In this document: positions 1-8,888 of the stretch, in pieces
How the letters are laid out: every line of letters begins with the position of its first letter
Numbering within the stretch: position 1 is the first letter of the stretch
Origin: Nocardioides anomalus
GTDB taxonomy: Bacteria; Actinomycetota; Actinomycetes; Propionibacteriales; Nocardioidaceae
Reading direction: 5' to 3'
NCBI RefSeq assembly: GCF_011046535.1
Contig: NZ_CP049257.1
Span: forward strand, 1,798,001 to 1,862,000
Length of the DNA stretch: 64,000 bases
Made by a program: the position numbers and the translations under genes
Notes under the pieces: generated by a model
Told to the model about the DNA's origin: nothing
What the model saw: only the letters and a program-made list of their open reading frames with translations
Database searches by the model: none

Positions 1-234
1 ATCCGCCGCGGCCCGCGGTGGCTGCGCCGGGTCGCCGCCGCGACGCCGAGGCGGCTGCAGCCGGCGCCGGCGCCCAGCTGCCGGGTCCAGGCCTACGACG
101 ACGCGGGCCGGCTGGTCCACGACCTCGACCTGCCGAGCGCGCACTTCGGCTTCGTGACCGGTGTGCGGGAGCACCGGGGGCGGGTCTGGCTGAGCAGCCT
201 GCAGGAGCCGGCGATCGCGTACGTGGACCTGTGA
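1..234 (+). CDS. C-terminal end of strictosidine synthase / SMP-30-like beta-propeller protein (5' truncated)
   Basis: The window opens inside this gene; 77 codons are visible before the TGA at 232-234. The end reads FVTGVREHRGRVWLSSL and then EPAIAYVDL, the pattern of the last propeller blade in strictosidine synthase/SMP-30 (gluconolactonase-like) proteins, where a Thr-Gly-Val-x-Glu stretch is followed by a Gly-Ser/Ser-Ser-Leu strand. The N-terminal half and any signal peptide lie outside the window, so substrate and location cannot be judged. The stop is 17 nt before the dxs start, with the dxs -10 element in the gap. Confidence 0.55.
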   Translation: MRRGPRWLRRVAAATPRRLQPAPAPSCRVQAYDDAGRLVHDLDLPSAHFGFVTGVREHRGRVWLSSLQEPAIAYVDL

Positions 235-239
235 CTCCG

Positions 240-245
240 TAGACT
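240..245 (+). promoter_or_regulatory. -10 element of dxs, leaderless layout
   Basis: TAGACT is followed by 6 nt and then the dxs ATG at 252. No Shine-Dalgarno sequence is present. Transcription would begin at or next to the start codon. Confidence 0.6.
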
Positions 246-251
246 CGCGTC

Positions 252-2153
252 ATGGGTGTGCTCGACACGATCTCGGGGCCGCAGGACCTGCGGCGGCTGT
301 CCGACGACGAGCTGACCACCCTCGCGGCGGAGATCCGGGACCGGCTGATCACGTCCTGCGCGCCCGTGGGCGGCCACCTCGGCCCCAACCTCGGCGTGGT
401 CGAGCTGACGCTGGCCATCCACCGCACCTTCGACTCCCCGCGCGACCGCGTCGTCTGGGACACCGGGCACCAGGCCTACGTCCACAAGATGGTGACCGGG
501 CGGGCCGCGGAGTTCGACCGGCTCCGCGTCGAGGGCGGGCTGAGCGGCTACCCGAGCCGGTCGGAGTCCGACCACGACCTGGTCGAGAACAGCCACGCCT
601 CCACCTCGCTGAGCTACGCCGACGGGCTGGCCAAGGCCTACGCGATCCGCGGTGAGGACCGCCACGTGGTCGCGGTCATCGGCGACGGCGCGCTCACCGG
701 CGGCATGGCCTGGGAGGCGCTGAACAACATCGCGGTGGCCGAGGACTCCCGACTGGTCATCGTGGTCAACGACAACGGCCGCTCCTACACCCCGACCATC
801 GGCGGGCTGACGACCGCGCTGACCCGGCTGCGCACCAGCCCGCGCTACGAGCAGGTCCTCGACCTGGTCAAGCGCCGGCTGAACGCCGTCCCGGGCGTCG
901 GCCCCGCGGCGTACGACGCGCTGCACGCCATGAAGAAGGGCGTCAAGGACGCGGTCGCACCCCAGGGGCTGTTCGAGGACCTCGGGCTCAAGTACGTCGG
1001 GCCGGTCGACGGCCACGACCGCGCAGCCGTGGAGCACGCGCTGAGCCAGGCCAAGAAGTTCGGCGGCCCGGTCATCGTGCACGCCATCACCCGCAAGGGC
1101 TTCGGCTACGACGCCGCCGAGCGCCACGAGGCCGACCAGTTCCACCAGGTGGGCCCGTTCGACCCGGACTCCGGCGAGCAGGACCCCAAGGGCACCATCT
1201 GGACCAACGCCTTCACCGAGGAGATCGTCCGGATCGGCCAGCGCCGTCAGGACGTCGTGGCCATCACCGCGGCGATGATGCACCCGACCGGGCTGCACCA
1301 GTTCCAGGCGCGCTTCCCCGAGCGGACCTTCGACGTCGGCATCGCCGAGCAGCACGCCGCGACCTCGGCGGCCGGGCTGGCCATGGGCGGCCTGCACCCG
1401 GTCGTGGCGATCTACGCGACCTTCCTCAACCGGGCCTTCGACCAGGTCCTCATGGACTGCGCGCTGCACCGCTGTGGCGTGACCTTCGTGCTCGACCGGG
1501 CCGGCGTGACCGGTGACGACGGCGCCAGCCACAACGGCATGTGGGACATGTCGATCCTGCAGGTGGTGCCCGGGCTGCGCCTGGCCGCGCCGCGCGACGC
1601 CACCCGGCTGCGCGAGCTGCTCAACGAGGCCGTCGACGTCGACGACGCCCCGACCGTGCTGCGCTTCCCCAAAGGCCCGCCGCCCGACGACGTACCGGCT
1701 GTCGACACCGTCGGTGGCGTCGACGTGCTGGTGCGCACCGGCACCCGCGACGTGCTCGTCGTGGCCGTCGGCGCCATGGCCACCACCGCGGTCGACGTGG
1801 CCGAGCGGCTGGTCGCCCAGGGCATCGGCGTCACCGTCGTCGACCCCCGCTGGGTCAAGCCCGTCGACCCGGCGCTGGTCGACCTGGCCCGCCAGCACCG
1901 GCTCGTGGTGAGCATCGAGGACAACGGCGAGACCGGTGGCTGTGGCGCCGTGCTCCTGCAGACCCTCAACGCGGCCGGCGTGACCACGCCGTTCCGCCTG
2001 CACGGCATCCCGCAGGAGTTCCTGGGCCACGCCAAGCGCGGTCGGATCCTGGAGCAGATCGGGCTGACCCCGCAGGCCATCGCCCTGGGCATCGTCGAGG
2101 ACATCACCGCGCTGTCCGACCCGCCGCGGGCCGAGGTCCAGGCCGACCGCTGA
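252..2153 (+). CDS. dxs: 1-deoxy-D-xylulose-5-phosphate synthase
   Basis: This is a full-length 633-residue DXS, the thiamine-diphosphate enzyme that condenses pyruvate with glyceraldehyde-3-phosphate as the first step of the MEP isoprenoid pathway. The N-terminal half carries the TPP motif ([18 protein letters not shown] near residues 142-159, then [12 protein letters not shown] near 173). The pyrimidine-binding domain has the catalytic Glu in [10 protein letters not shown] near 362. A C-terminal transketolase-like domain ends with a [13 protein letters not shown] strand. The ATG at 252 gives a standard N-terminus (MGVLDTI) and sits 6 nt after a TAGACT -10 element, so it is probably translated leaderless. 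The product is cytosolic. Long antisense frames across it are codon-bias shadows. Confidence 0.97.
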   Translation: MGVLDTISGPQDLRRLSDDELTTLAAEIRDRLITSCAPVGGHLGPNLGVVELTLAIHRTFDSPRDRVVWDTGHQAYVHKMVTGRAAEFDRLRVEGGLSGYPSRSESDHDLVENSHASTSLSYADGLAKAYAIRGEDRHVVAVIGDGALTGGMAWEALNNIAVAEDSRLVIVVNDNGRSYTPTIGGLTTALTRLRTSPRYEQVLDLVKRRLNAVPGVGPAAYDALHAMKKGVKDAVAPQGLFEDLGLKYVGPVDGHDRAAVEHALSQAKKFGGPVIVHAITRKGFGYDAAERHEADQFHQVGPFDPDSGEQDPKGTIWTNAFTEEIVRIGQRRQDVVAITAAMMHPTGLHQFQARFPERTFDVGIAEQHAATSAAGLAMGGLHPVVAIYATFLNRAFDQVLMDCALHRCGVTFVLDRAGVTGDDGASHNGMWDMSILQVVPGLRLAAPRDATRLRELLNEAVDVDDAPTVLRFPKGPPPDDVPAVDTVGGVDVLVRTGTRDVLVVAVGAMATTAVDVAERLVAQGIGVTVVDPRWVKPVDPALVDLARQHRLVVSIEDNGETGGCGAVLLQTLNAAGVTTPFRLHGIPQEFLGHAKRGRILEQIGLTPQAIALGIVEDITALSDPPRAEVQADR

Positions 2154-2209
2154 CCGGCCCCGGCGGCGGCTGACCTGGACGGGCGCGCCGCGGCGCAGTA
2201 CAACGGACC

Positions 2210-3106
2210 ATGGAGCTGCTCGCCGAGCGCCGCTGGGTCACCGATGGTGGCCTGGAGACCGACCTGATCTTCCACCACGGTGTGGACCTGCCCGAGTTCG
2301 CCGCGTTCCCCCTGGTCGAGGACGAGGGCGGTCGCGCGCTGCTGACCGACTACTACGAGGCGTACGCCGCGATCGCGGCGCGGGCTGGCGCCGGGCTGCT
2401 GCTCGAGTCCCCGACGTGGCGGGCCAACCCGGACTGGGGCGCGCGTCTCGGCTACGACGCCGCCGACCTCGACCGGGTCAACCGGGCCGCGGTGGCGCTC
2501 ATGCACGAGCGCCGCGAGGCGCACCCCGAGCTCGAGGTCCTGGTCGGGGGGATCGTCGGCCCGCGCGGCGACGGCTACGTGGCCGGCGACCGGCTCGACC
2601 CCGCGGCGTACGCCGAGCACCACCGGCCCCAGCTGGCGTCGGTGCGGGCGGCCGACGCCGACCTGGCCACCGCCCTCACCCTGACCGGCGCCGACGAGGC
2701 CATGGGGATCGTCGCCGCCGCGCGCGACGTGGGCATCCCGGTGGCCATCGGGTTCACCGTCGAGACCGACGGCCGGCTCCCGGACGGCACGGCGCTGGCG
2801 CAGGCCGTCGCGACCGTCGACGCGGCCGGCGGCCCGGACTGGTACCTCGTCAACTGCGCCCACCCGAGCCACGTCGCGCCGGCGCTGGAGGGGGACGGGC
2901 CGTGGCACCGGGTGGCCGGGCTGCGGCCCAACGCGAGCCGGGCGTCGCACGCCGAGCTGGACCAGGCCGAGGAGCTCGACGACGGCGACCCCGAGCAGCT
3001 GAGCCGGGACTGCCAGGACCTCGCCGGGAGGCTCCCCGGCCTGCGCGTCCTGGGTGGCTGCTGCGGCACCGACGCCCGGCACGTGGCCGCACTGTGGGGT
3101 GTCTGA
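2210..3106 (+). CDS. Homocysteine S-methyltransferase family protein
   Basis: 298 residues with the fold and zinc ligands of the Pfam S-methyl_trans family, cytosolic enzymes that methylate homocysteine (or a related thiol/selenol) using S-methylmethionine or another donor. The N-terminus VTDGGLETDLI is characteristic. The three expected zinc cysteines are present: one in LVNCAHPSH near residue 222 and a Cys pair in LGGCCGTDARH near 284. The length matches MmuM-type stand-alone enzymes and is far shorter than MetH. A TACAAC sequence 5 nt before the ATG is a weak candidate leaderless -10. The exact substrate cannot be read from the sequence. Confidence 0.85.
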   Translation: MELLAERRWVTDGGLETDLIFHHGVDLPEFAAFPLVEDEGGRALLTDYYEAYAAIAARAGAGLLLESPTWRANPDWGARLGYDAADLDRVNRAAVALMHERREAHPELEVLVGGIVGPRGDGYVAGDRLDPAAYAEHHRPQLASVRAADADLATALTLTGADEAMGIVAAARDVGIPVAIGFTVETDGRLPDGTALAQAVATVDAAGGPDWYLVNCAHPSHVAPALEGDGPWHRVAGLRPNASRASHAELDQAEELDDGDPEQLSRDCQDLAGRLPGLRVLGGCCGTDARHVAALWGV

Positions 3107-3112
3107 GAAACT
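3107..3112 (+). promoter_or_regulatory. Candidate -10 (GAAACT) of the PAC2-tesB pair
   Basis: GAAACT lies 6 nt before the GTG at 3119, just past the stop of the preceding gene. The same hexamer with the same 6-nt spacing precedes the thiolase ATG at 11893, so this is a plausible GAnnnT variant of the leaderless -10. Confidence 0.35.
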
Positions 3113-3118
3113 GGACCG

Positions 3119-4075
3119 GTGACCCAGGAACGGCTCGTCCACATCGTCGACGAGATCCCCGAGCTCGAGGGCGCCACGGACCTGACGATGGTGCTGGTGC
3201 TCGACGGGTTCCTGGACGCCGGGAACGCCGCGGCCCACGCCGCGCGCCACCTCGCGGACCTCGACAGCGGCCGCGGGTCGTCGGGGCCGGTCGTGGCCAC
3301 CTTCGACGTCGACTCCTTCCACGACTACCGCGCTCGGCGACCGGCCATGTCCTTCGTGCGCGACCACTACGAGGCCTACGACGCGCCGCGGCTGGTCGTC
3401 CGGCTGCTGCACGACAGCGGCGGCACGCCGTACCTCCTGCTCCACGGCCCCGAGCCCGACAACCGCTGGGAGGCCTTCGCCCGGGCCGTCCGCGAGGTGC
3501 TGGACCGGCTGGGGGTCACCCGCGTGGTGGCCATGGGCTCGGTGCCGATGGCGGTGCCGCACACCCGTCCGCTCGCGATCACGCCGCACGCCAACCGGCC
3601 CGAGCTGCTGCTCGGCACCAGCCCGTGGCGCGGCGAGCTGCGCATCCCGAGCAGCGCGCAGTCGATGCTCGAGGTCCGGCTGGGGGAGTGGGGCCACGAC
3701 ATGCTGGGCTTCGTCGCCCACATCCCGCACTACCTCGCGCAGCTGGACTACCCCCAGGCCGCGGCCGTGCTGCTCGAGCAGGTCGAGCTGGCCGGGCGGC
3801 TCACCATCGACCTGACCGAGCTGCACGAGCTGGCCCGGGAGCGCGAGGGCGAGATCGACCGCTACCTCGAGGCCAACGCCGAGGTCGGCGAGGTCGTGGC
3901 GGCGCTCGAGCAGCAGTACGACGCCTTCGAGCGCGCCGAGGAGTCCGGCGTGAACCTGCTCGCGCCCGACGAGCCGCTGCCGACCGGTGAGGAGATCGGG
4001 CGGCAGTTCGAGCAGTTCCTGGCCGGGCTCGACGACGGCTCGAGCGACCCGAGCGACTCGGGGCGCGAGGCGTGA
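3119..4075 (+). CDS. PAC2 family protein (proteasome assembly chaperone-like)
   Basis: 318 residues. The region LVLDGFLDAGNAAAHAARHL and later VVAMGSVPMAVPHTRPL match the PAC2 family, known in actinobacteria from M. tuberculosis Rv2125 and related to eukaryotic proteasome assembly chaperones. There is no signal peptide. The C-terminal third (from about residue 220) is rich in Glu, Leu and Ala and looks helical or coiled coil. The gene starts at a GTG behind a GAAACT -10 candidate, and its TGA overlaps the GTG of the tesB-like gene by 4 nt. The biochemical role of bacterial PAC2 proteins is not settled, and nothing here adds to it. Confidence 0.88.
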   Translation: MTQERLVHIVDEIPELEGATDLTMVLVLDGFLDAGNAAAHAARHLADLDSGRGSSGPVVATFDVDSFHDYRARRPAMSFVRDHYEAYDAPRLVVRLLHDSGGTPYLLLHGPEPDNRWEAFARAVREVLDRLGVTRVVAMGSVPMAVPHTRPLAITPHANRPELLLGTSPWRGELRIPSSAQSMLEVRLGEWGHDMLGFVAHIPHYLAQLDYPQAAAVLLEQVELAGRLTIDLTELHELAREREGEIDRYLEANAEVGEVVAALEQQYDAFERAEESGVNLLAPDEPLPTGEEIGRQFEQFLAGLDDGSSDPSDSGREA

Positions 4076-4935
4076 CGGCCGAGGTCGACGACCTGCTCAC
4101 CCTGCTCGACCTCGAGACCCTCGACGACGACCTCTACCGCGGCGCGCAGCCGCCGTCGGCCCGGGCCCGGGTCTACGGCGGTCAGGTGGCGGCCCAGGCC
4201 CTGGTCGCCGGCACCCGGTCGGTGGACCCGGAGTTCGTCGCGCACTCCTTCCACTCCTACTTCCTGCTGCCCGGCGACTACTCGGTGCCCATCGTCTTCG
4301 ACGTGCAGCGGTTGCGCGACGGCCGCTCCTTCCTCACCCGCCGGGTCACCGCCCGGCAGCACGGACGGCCGATCTACCACCAGACCATCAACTTCCAGCG
4401 CCCCGAGGAGGGGTTCGACCACCAGGACGTGGTGCCCGACGTCCCCGGGCCGGAGCACGGGCTCGACCTGGTCGACCTGATGCGCGGGCGCGGCAACGCC
4501 GACGCCGACGAGCTCGGCAAGGAGTGGGGCTCGCTCGAGGTGCGGTTCCTGGGCAACTCCCGGCACGGCCTGGAGCCCGACCCGCGACACCCGTCCCGGG
4601 CGCAGATGTGGGTGCGGTTCAAGGAGGGCCTGCCCGAAAACCCGGTGGCCCACCTCGCCGCGTTCACCTACGCCAGCGACATCAGCCTGCTCGGGGCCTC
4701 GCTCGCGGTCCACGACGTCAACCCGGCCCAGGCCATGATGGCCTCGCTCGACCACACCCTGTGGTTCCACCGGCCGTTCCGGGCCGACGAGTGGTGGCTC
4801 TACGACCAGTGGTCGCCCTCCGCCCACGGCGGCCGCGGCCTGGCCATCGGCTACGTCTACACGGCCGAGGGGACCCTGGTGGCGACGGCTGCCCAGGAGG
4901 GTGTCATCCGGGCCCGACGACCCCGCGAGGACTGA
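4072..4935 (+). CDS. tesB: Acyl-CoA thioesterase II
   Basis: 287 residues forming a double hot-dog thioesterase that hydrolyses acyl-CoA to free fatty acid and CoA. The catalytic triad of E. coli TesB is recognisable: Asp in TYASDISLL near residue 203, Thr in SLDHTLWFH near 228 and Gln in ATAAQEGVIR near 274. The N-terminal hot dog has the typical VYGGQVAAQALVA stretch. The start is the GTG that overlaps the PAC2 stop (GTGA), implying translational coupling. It is cytosolic and probably takes part in fatty-acid turnover; the pairing with PAC2 has no obvious functional reading. Confidence 0.95.
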   Translation: MTAEVDDLLTLLDLETLDDDLYRGAQPPSARARVYGGQVAAQALVAGTRSVDPEFVAHSFHSYFLLPGDYSVPIVFDVQRLRDGRSFLTRRVTARQHGRPIYHQTINFQRPEEGFDHQDVVPDVPGPEHGLDLVDLMRGRGNADADELGKEWGSLEVRFLGNSRHGLEPDPRHPSRAQMWVRFKEGLPENPVAHLAAFTYASDISLLGASLAVHDVNPAQAMMASLDHTLWFHRPFRADEWWLYDQWSPSAHGGRGLAIGYVYTAEGTLVATAAQEGVIRARRPRED

Positions 4936-4982
4936 ACGGTCCGGCGACCCTCGAGCGGGTGACCACTGGTCCACAACGGTGA

Positions 4983-5006
4983 GTCACACGAGTAACACCA
5001 GTAACA
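4983..5006 (+). promoter_or_regulatory. Three 9-bp direct repeats upstream of the M23 peptidase gene (MtrA-like box)
   Basis: GTCACA, GTAACA and GTAACA start at 4983, 4992 and 5001, spaced exactly 9 nt apart, inside the 174-nt gap before the peptidase gene. GTAACA/GTCACA direct repeats resemble the sites described for the actinobacterial response regulator MtrA, which controls cell-wall hydrolase genes. The 9-nt periodicity may differ slightly from published sites, so the assignment is tentative. Confidence 0.4.
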
Positions 5007-5109
5007 GGGGACCCACCAGTCACTGTTGTCAAGTGTGTCGCCTCCTCCGTTCGGCCATTTCACCCCGATCCGCGGACGGGGCGCGTGGGACGAATGTTCA
5101 CTGCGTGAC

Positions 5110-6579
5110 ATGCACCGGCCGAAGCACCGAGCCCCCACCCGGCGCCGACCGACCCCCCAGCGAGCCGCTGCGGCGGCCGGCGCGGGCGTCCTCCTCGTCG
5201 CCGCCCTCGTCCCCGCGGCGTACGCCGCCGACGGCGCCAGCTTCGGCGCGCCCGGCCAGCACCACCCGACCGGGAAGGGCGCCAAGCCCGGCGACCACGG
5301 CAAGCCGGACCGGGGCGACCCCACCCCCGAGCACGACCCGACGGCGACCAACGGCGGCCACGCCCTCGCCGGCGACGCGGGCCAGAGCCCCAAGGCGCTC
5401 GGCCCGACGCCGCCGCCGGTGACGCCCTACGAGATGCCCTTCCCCTGCGGCGAGACCTGGACCGGCTCGTCCCGGGCCAGCCACACGCCGAGCCCGCGGG
5501 CCGTCGACTTCAACTACGCCGGCGGCGACGAGGGCAAGCCCGTCGTGGCCGCGGCCCCCGGCACCGTGATCACGGCCGTCGTCGGCAAGAACAAGCCCAG
5601 CTACGGCCAGTACGTCGTCCTCGACCACGGCAACGGCGAGAGCTCGCTCTACGCGCACATGGACTCGGTGCTGGTCACCGTCGGCCAGGTCGTGGCCGCG
5701 GGCCAGCAGGTCGGGACGGTCGGCAACACGGGCAACTCCCACGGCGCGCACCTGCACTTCGAGGAGCGCGTGGCCGGGGCGGTCGTCGACGCCTGGTTCC
5801 ACGGCGCGGCGTTCGCGATGAACTCCGCCCTGACCTCGCAGAACTGCGGCGGCACGCCCATCACCCCCGTCGTGAACATCACCGACGTGCCGCTGGCCGG
5901 CGACATGTACGGCGGTCGCAGCGCCGAGGTCATGGTCTACCGGCGCGCCGACCCGGCGGCGTTCCACATCACGCGCACCGGCGTCAAGGAGCGGGTCATC
6001 AAGATCGGCGACCCGGCCGCGCAGCCCGTGATCGGTGACTGGGACGGCAACGGCCGGGTCGACCCCGGCGTCCGCGAGCCCAGCTCGCGCGTGTTCACCC
6101 TCCAGGTGAAGCGCCAGCGCACCACCATCAAGTTCGGCAAGAAGACCGACCTGCCCGTGGCCGGCAACTGGGACGGCGTCGGCCCGTGGGAGATCGGCGT
6201 GCGCCGGCCCGCGGCCGGCAAGTTCATCCTGCGGATGGCCGACGGGAGCAAGAAGAAGGTCGCTCTCGGCGACGCCGACGACCTGCCCGTCACCGGCGAC
6301 TGGGACGGCAACGGCACGACCGACCTCGGCGTCTACGACCGGACCACAGCGACGTTCACGCTGCTGATGACCGACCCGCTCGGCGCGCCGTACACGACCA
6401 CGGTCGTCTTCGGCACCCCCGGCGACGTGCCGGTCACCGGTGACTGGGACGGCAACGGGCTCACCGACCTCGGTGTGTGGAGCCCGGCGACCGCGACGTT
6501 CAACAAGCGCGGTGCGGTCGCGCCGGCGGCCCAGAGCCACCGGGTGCGCAAGATCGCCTTCGGCAACCCGACCCGGTGA
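5110..6579 (+). CDS. Secreted M23 family metallopeptidase with C-terminal FG-GAP-like repeats
   Basis: 489 residues from the ATG at 5110, chosen because it leaves a good signal peptide (basic MHRPKHRAPTRRR, hydrophobic core, AYAAD cleavage area). A proline/glycine-rich linker leads to a LytM/M23 domain at about residues 110-235. Zinc-binding features are SHTPSP...AVDFN (an H-x7-D arrangement found in this subfamily) and GAHLHFEE near 213. From about 255 to the end are four to five repeats of about 45 residues built around GDWDGNG, an FG-GAP/VCBS-like calcium-binding loop expected to form a propeller. M23 enzymes cut peptidoglycan cross-bridges or stems, and the repeats probably anchor or orient the enzyme in the envelope. 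The 174-nt upstream region holds MtrA-like repeats. Confidence 0.88.
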   Translation: MHRPKHRAPTRRRPTPQRAAAAAGAGVLLVAALVPAAYAADGASFGAPGQHHPTGKGAKPGDHGKPDRGDPTPEHDPTATNGGHALAGDAGQSPKALGPTPPPVTPYEMPFPCGETWTGSSRASHTPSPRAVDFNYAGGDEGKPVVAAAPGTVITAVVGKNKPSYGQYVVLDHGNGESSLYAHMDSVLVTVGQVVAAGQQVGTVGNTGNSHGAHLHFEERVAGAVVDAWFHGAAFAMNSALTSQNCGGTPITPVVNITDVPLAGDMYGGRSAEVMVYRRADPAAFHITRTGVKERVIKIGDPAAQPVIGDWDGNGRVDPGVREPSSRVFTLQVKRQRTTIKFGKKTDLPVAGNWDGVGPWEIGVRRPAAGKFILRMADGSKKKVALGDADDLPVTGDWDGNGTTDLGVYDRTTATFTLLMTDPLGAPYTTTVVFGTPGDVPVTGDWDGNGLTDLGVWSPATATFNKRGAVAPAAQSHRVRKIAFGNPTR

Positions 6580-6583
6580 CGGC

Positions 6584-7096
6584 CTAGGACTGGGGCACGT
6601 CGAAGACGAGGCAGGTGCTGGTCGCGGTGGCGACCGCGGTGCCGGCCTCGTCGGTGACCACGCCCTCGCTGAATGCCACCCGGCTGCCGACCTTGACCAC
6701 CGTGCCGGTGGCGGTCAGCAGACCGCTGCGCGAGGTCACCGCCTTGAGGTAGCTGACCTTGATCTCGATCGAGGTGTAGCCCCGGCCGAGCGGCAGCGTG
6801 CTGTGCACGGCGCAGGCGCACACCGAGTCGAGCAGCGTGCACACCAGGCCGCCGTGGACGACGCCGATCGGGTTGTAAGCCGACTCGTCGGGGCGGCAGG
6901 TGAACACCGCGCGGCCCGCCTCGACCTCGGTGACGCCGAAGTCCATGAGCCCCGAGATCGGCGCGGGCGGCAGCACGCCGTCGCGGATGGCGGAGAGGTA
7001 GTCGAGTCCGGCCATCCGCAGCCCCTGCGCGGCGCCGATGGACGGGTCGTACCAGGTGACCGTCTTGGTCCGGGGCGCACCCCACTCGGCGCTCAC
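6584..7096 (-). CDS. PaaI-type hot-dog thioesterase
   Basis: 170 residues from the GTG at 7096. The hot-dog signature is NPIGVVHGGLVCTLLDSVCACAV (residues given in part; HGG plus the following Asp), followed by GYTSIEIKVSYLKAV, typical of PaaI/YdiI-like acyl- or aryl-CoA thioesterases. The GTG overlaps the stop of the HxlR regulator gene (GTGA), so the two form an operon. It converges with the M23 gene, with only 4 nt between the stops. The regulator may respond to an aromatic or acyl substrate of this enzyme, but that is inference. The substrate is unknown. Confidence 0.85.
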   Translation of the reverse strand: MSAEWGAPRTKTVTWYDPSIGAAQGLRMAGLDYLSAIRDGVLPPAPISGLMDFGVTEVEAGRAVFTCRPDESAYNPIGVVHGGLVCTLLDSVCACAVHSTLPLGRGYTSIEIKVSYLKAVTSRSGLLTATGTVVKVGSRVAFSEGVVTDEAGTAVATATSTCLVFDVPQS

Positions 7097-7488
7097 GCCT
7101 GCCTGCGCAGTCGCTCGCTCGGCGCCGGGTAGTGCGCCACCCGGTCCGGGTCGTCGGGCGCGACGACGTGCTCGAGCCCCCAGGTGAGCAGCGCGTCGAG
7201 CACCGGGACCAGCGCGCGGCCGGCGTCGGTCAGCGCGTACTCGAAGCGCTGCGGCCGCTCCTGGTAGGCCCGGCGCTCGACCACGCCGGCCTCCTCCAGG
7301 ACCTTGAGCCGGGCCGCGACGCGGTCGCGCGGGGCGCCGGTGCCTCGCACGATCTGGTCGAAGCGGGTGCTGCCGAGGACGATCTCGCGGACGACCAGGA
7401 GGGCCCAGCGCTCCCCGACGACCTCGAGGGACGCGGCGATCGGGCACGGTCGTCCGGGCAGGCGGGCCAGGGTGACGGGGGCGGACAC
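7093..7488 (-). CDS. HxlR family transcriptional regulator
   Basis: 131 residues from the GTG at 7488, giving the usual N-terminus with the conserved Cys in CPIAASLEVVGERWALL. A winged helix follows (FDQIVRGTGAPRDRVAARLKVLEEAGVVERR). Upstream in-frame starts would add an unlikely tail that overlaps the divergent MFS gene. HxlR proteins are small dimeric DNA-binding regulators, some of them aldehyde or redox sensors through that N-terminal Cys. Only 19 nt separate this start from the divergent MFS start, so the regulator probably controls both the thioesterase operon and the transporter. Confidence 0.9.
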   Translation of the reverse strand: MSAPVTLARLPGRPCPIAASLEVVGERWALLVVREIVLGSTRFDQIVRGTGAPRDRVAARLKVLEEAGVVERRAYQERPQRFEYALTDAGRALVPVLDALLTWGLEHVVAPDDPDRVAHYPAPSERLRRQA

Positions 7489-7494
7489 GGGTGC

Positions 7495-7500
7495 TAGCGT
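7495..7500 (+). promoter_or_regulatory. -10 element of the MFS gene, leaderless layout
   Basis: TAGCGT is followed by 7 nt and then the GTG at 7508. The element lies in the 19-nt gap between the divergent HxlR and MFS genes, so its -35 region overlaps the start of the HxlR coding sequence. Confidence 0.55.
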
Positions 7501-7507
7501 CCCAGGG

Positions 7508-8888
7508 GTGAGTTCGGAAATCAAACTGACTCCGCCGGCCGTCGACACCTCGACGCCCCTGCTCCCCGTGGTGCTCGGGACCGCGCTGGTCCTGGTCACC
7601 TACGTGACACCGATCGCGACCATCCCGGCCACCGCCGCCGACCTCGGCGCGGGCCCGGTGGCGCGTGCGTGGGTGCTGAGCTCGATGAGCGTCGGGCTGG
7701 CCGGCGCGCTGCTCGCGGCCGGGGTCGTCGGCGACTCGCTCGGCCGGCGCCGGGTGTACGTCGCCGGCCTGGTCGCCACCGCGCTCGGAGCACTCGTGTG
7801 CGGCGTCGCCGCCGAGCCGGTGCTGTTCGTGGCCGGCCGGGTGGTCGAGGGTGTCGGCGGCGCGGCGGTGCTGGCCTGCGGGCTGGCCGCGCTGGCCCAC
7901 CGCTACCCGCTCGGCCCGGAGCGGCTGCGGGCCACCTCGGCGTGGGGTGCGGCCGTCGGGCTCGGCATCGCCGGCGGCGTGCTGCTGGCCGCGCTCCTCG
8001 ACTCGCTGCTGGACGTCGGGTCGGGCTGGCGGCCGAGCTACTGGGTCACCGCGGCGGCCGCCGTCGTGCTCGTCCCGGTCAGTCGCCGCGGCCTGGCCGA
8101 GTCCGCGGCCGTGGTGCGCGCCCGGGTCGACGTGGCCGGCCTCGTGCTCCTGGTGGCCGGCATGACCCTGGCCGTCTCCGCGCTCACCCAGGGCCGCAAC
8201 GGAGTGGACCTGCCCACGGTGGTCCTCGCCGGGGCCGCGGTGGTCGCGCTCGCGGCGTTCGTCCTCGTCGAGCGGCGGGTCGAGGCCCCCCCTGCTCGAC
8301 CCCGAGCTGCTGCGCCACCTGCGCTTCCGCGCCGCCACCGCCGGCTCGCTGGTCCTCGGCGCCGGGATGATCGGCATGGCGTCGTTCAGCCCGGCCATGG
8401 TCCAGCTCGGCTACGGCCGCGGCCTCTGGGCGGCCAGCCTGCCCGCCGTGGCCTGGGCCGGCACCGGCGTCGTCACCTCCCTGCTCGTCCGCCGGATCCC
8501 GCACCCGCTCGAGGGCCCGCGTCCGGTCGCCCTGTTCCTCGTCGTCGTCGCCGCCGGCCAGCTCCTCACCTGGGGCCTCGACGCCGGCTCGCCGCTGTGG
8601 CGGGTGGTGCTGCCCTTCGTGCTCGCGGGGCTCGGCACCGGCGTCCTCAACAGCCTGCTCGGGCGCGAGGCCGTCGCCGCCGTGCCACCCGACCGCGCCG
8701 CCATGGGCTCGGGGGCCAACAACACCGCCCGCTACCTCGGCGCCGCCTGCGGGATCACGCTGTTCGTCACCGTGGCCACCCACACCGGCGCCGACCTGTA
8801 CGCCGGCTGGAACCACGCCGCCCTGGTCGCCGCCGCGCTCACCCTGCTCGGCGCCGCGGCCATCGCCCTGTCCCCGCGCGGCGCCTAG
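7508..8888 (+). pseudogene. MFS transporter, interrupted by a +1 frameshift at a C7 tract
   Basis: The 5' part (7508 to about 8285) encodes an MFS N-half with MSVGLAGALLAAGVVGDSLGRRRVYVAG, the loop 2-3 motif. The reading frame then loses sense at seven Cs (8286-8292) and the MFS sequence resumes one frame over (PLLDPELLRHLRFRAATAGS onward) to the TAG at 8888. Removing one C gives a continuous protein of about 459 residues with some 12-14 membrane segments, the usual drug/H+ antiporter size. The start is the leaderless GTG at 7508. As written, translation would run into nonsense, so the gene is either decayed, length-variable at the C tract, or affected by a sequence error. The stop overlaps the convergent RTX gene stop by CTAG. 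Confidence 0.8.

Noticed and set aside
93..2030. 645-codon minus-strand open frame across dxs
   Set aside because: Strong GC3 bias opens long antisense frames; its Gly/Val/Asp/Arg-rich product matches no family, while dxs on the other strand is complete.
4936..5109. Possible c-di-AMP (ydaO-type) riboswitch before the M23 peptidase
   Set aside because: I looked because such peptidases often have one, but could not align its conserved segments; the region is short and instead shows direct repeats.
6584..8398. 604-codon minus-strand frame that includes the thioesterase
   Set aside because: Only the part from 7096 down encodes the hot-dog thioesterase; the upstream extension is antisense to the HxlR and MFS genes.
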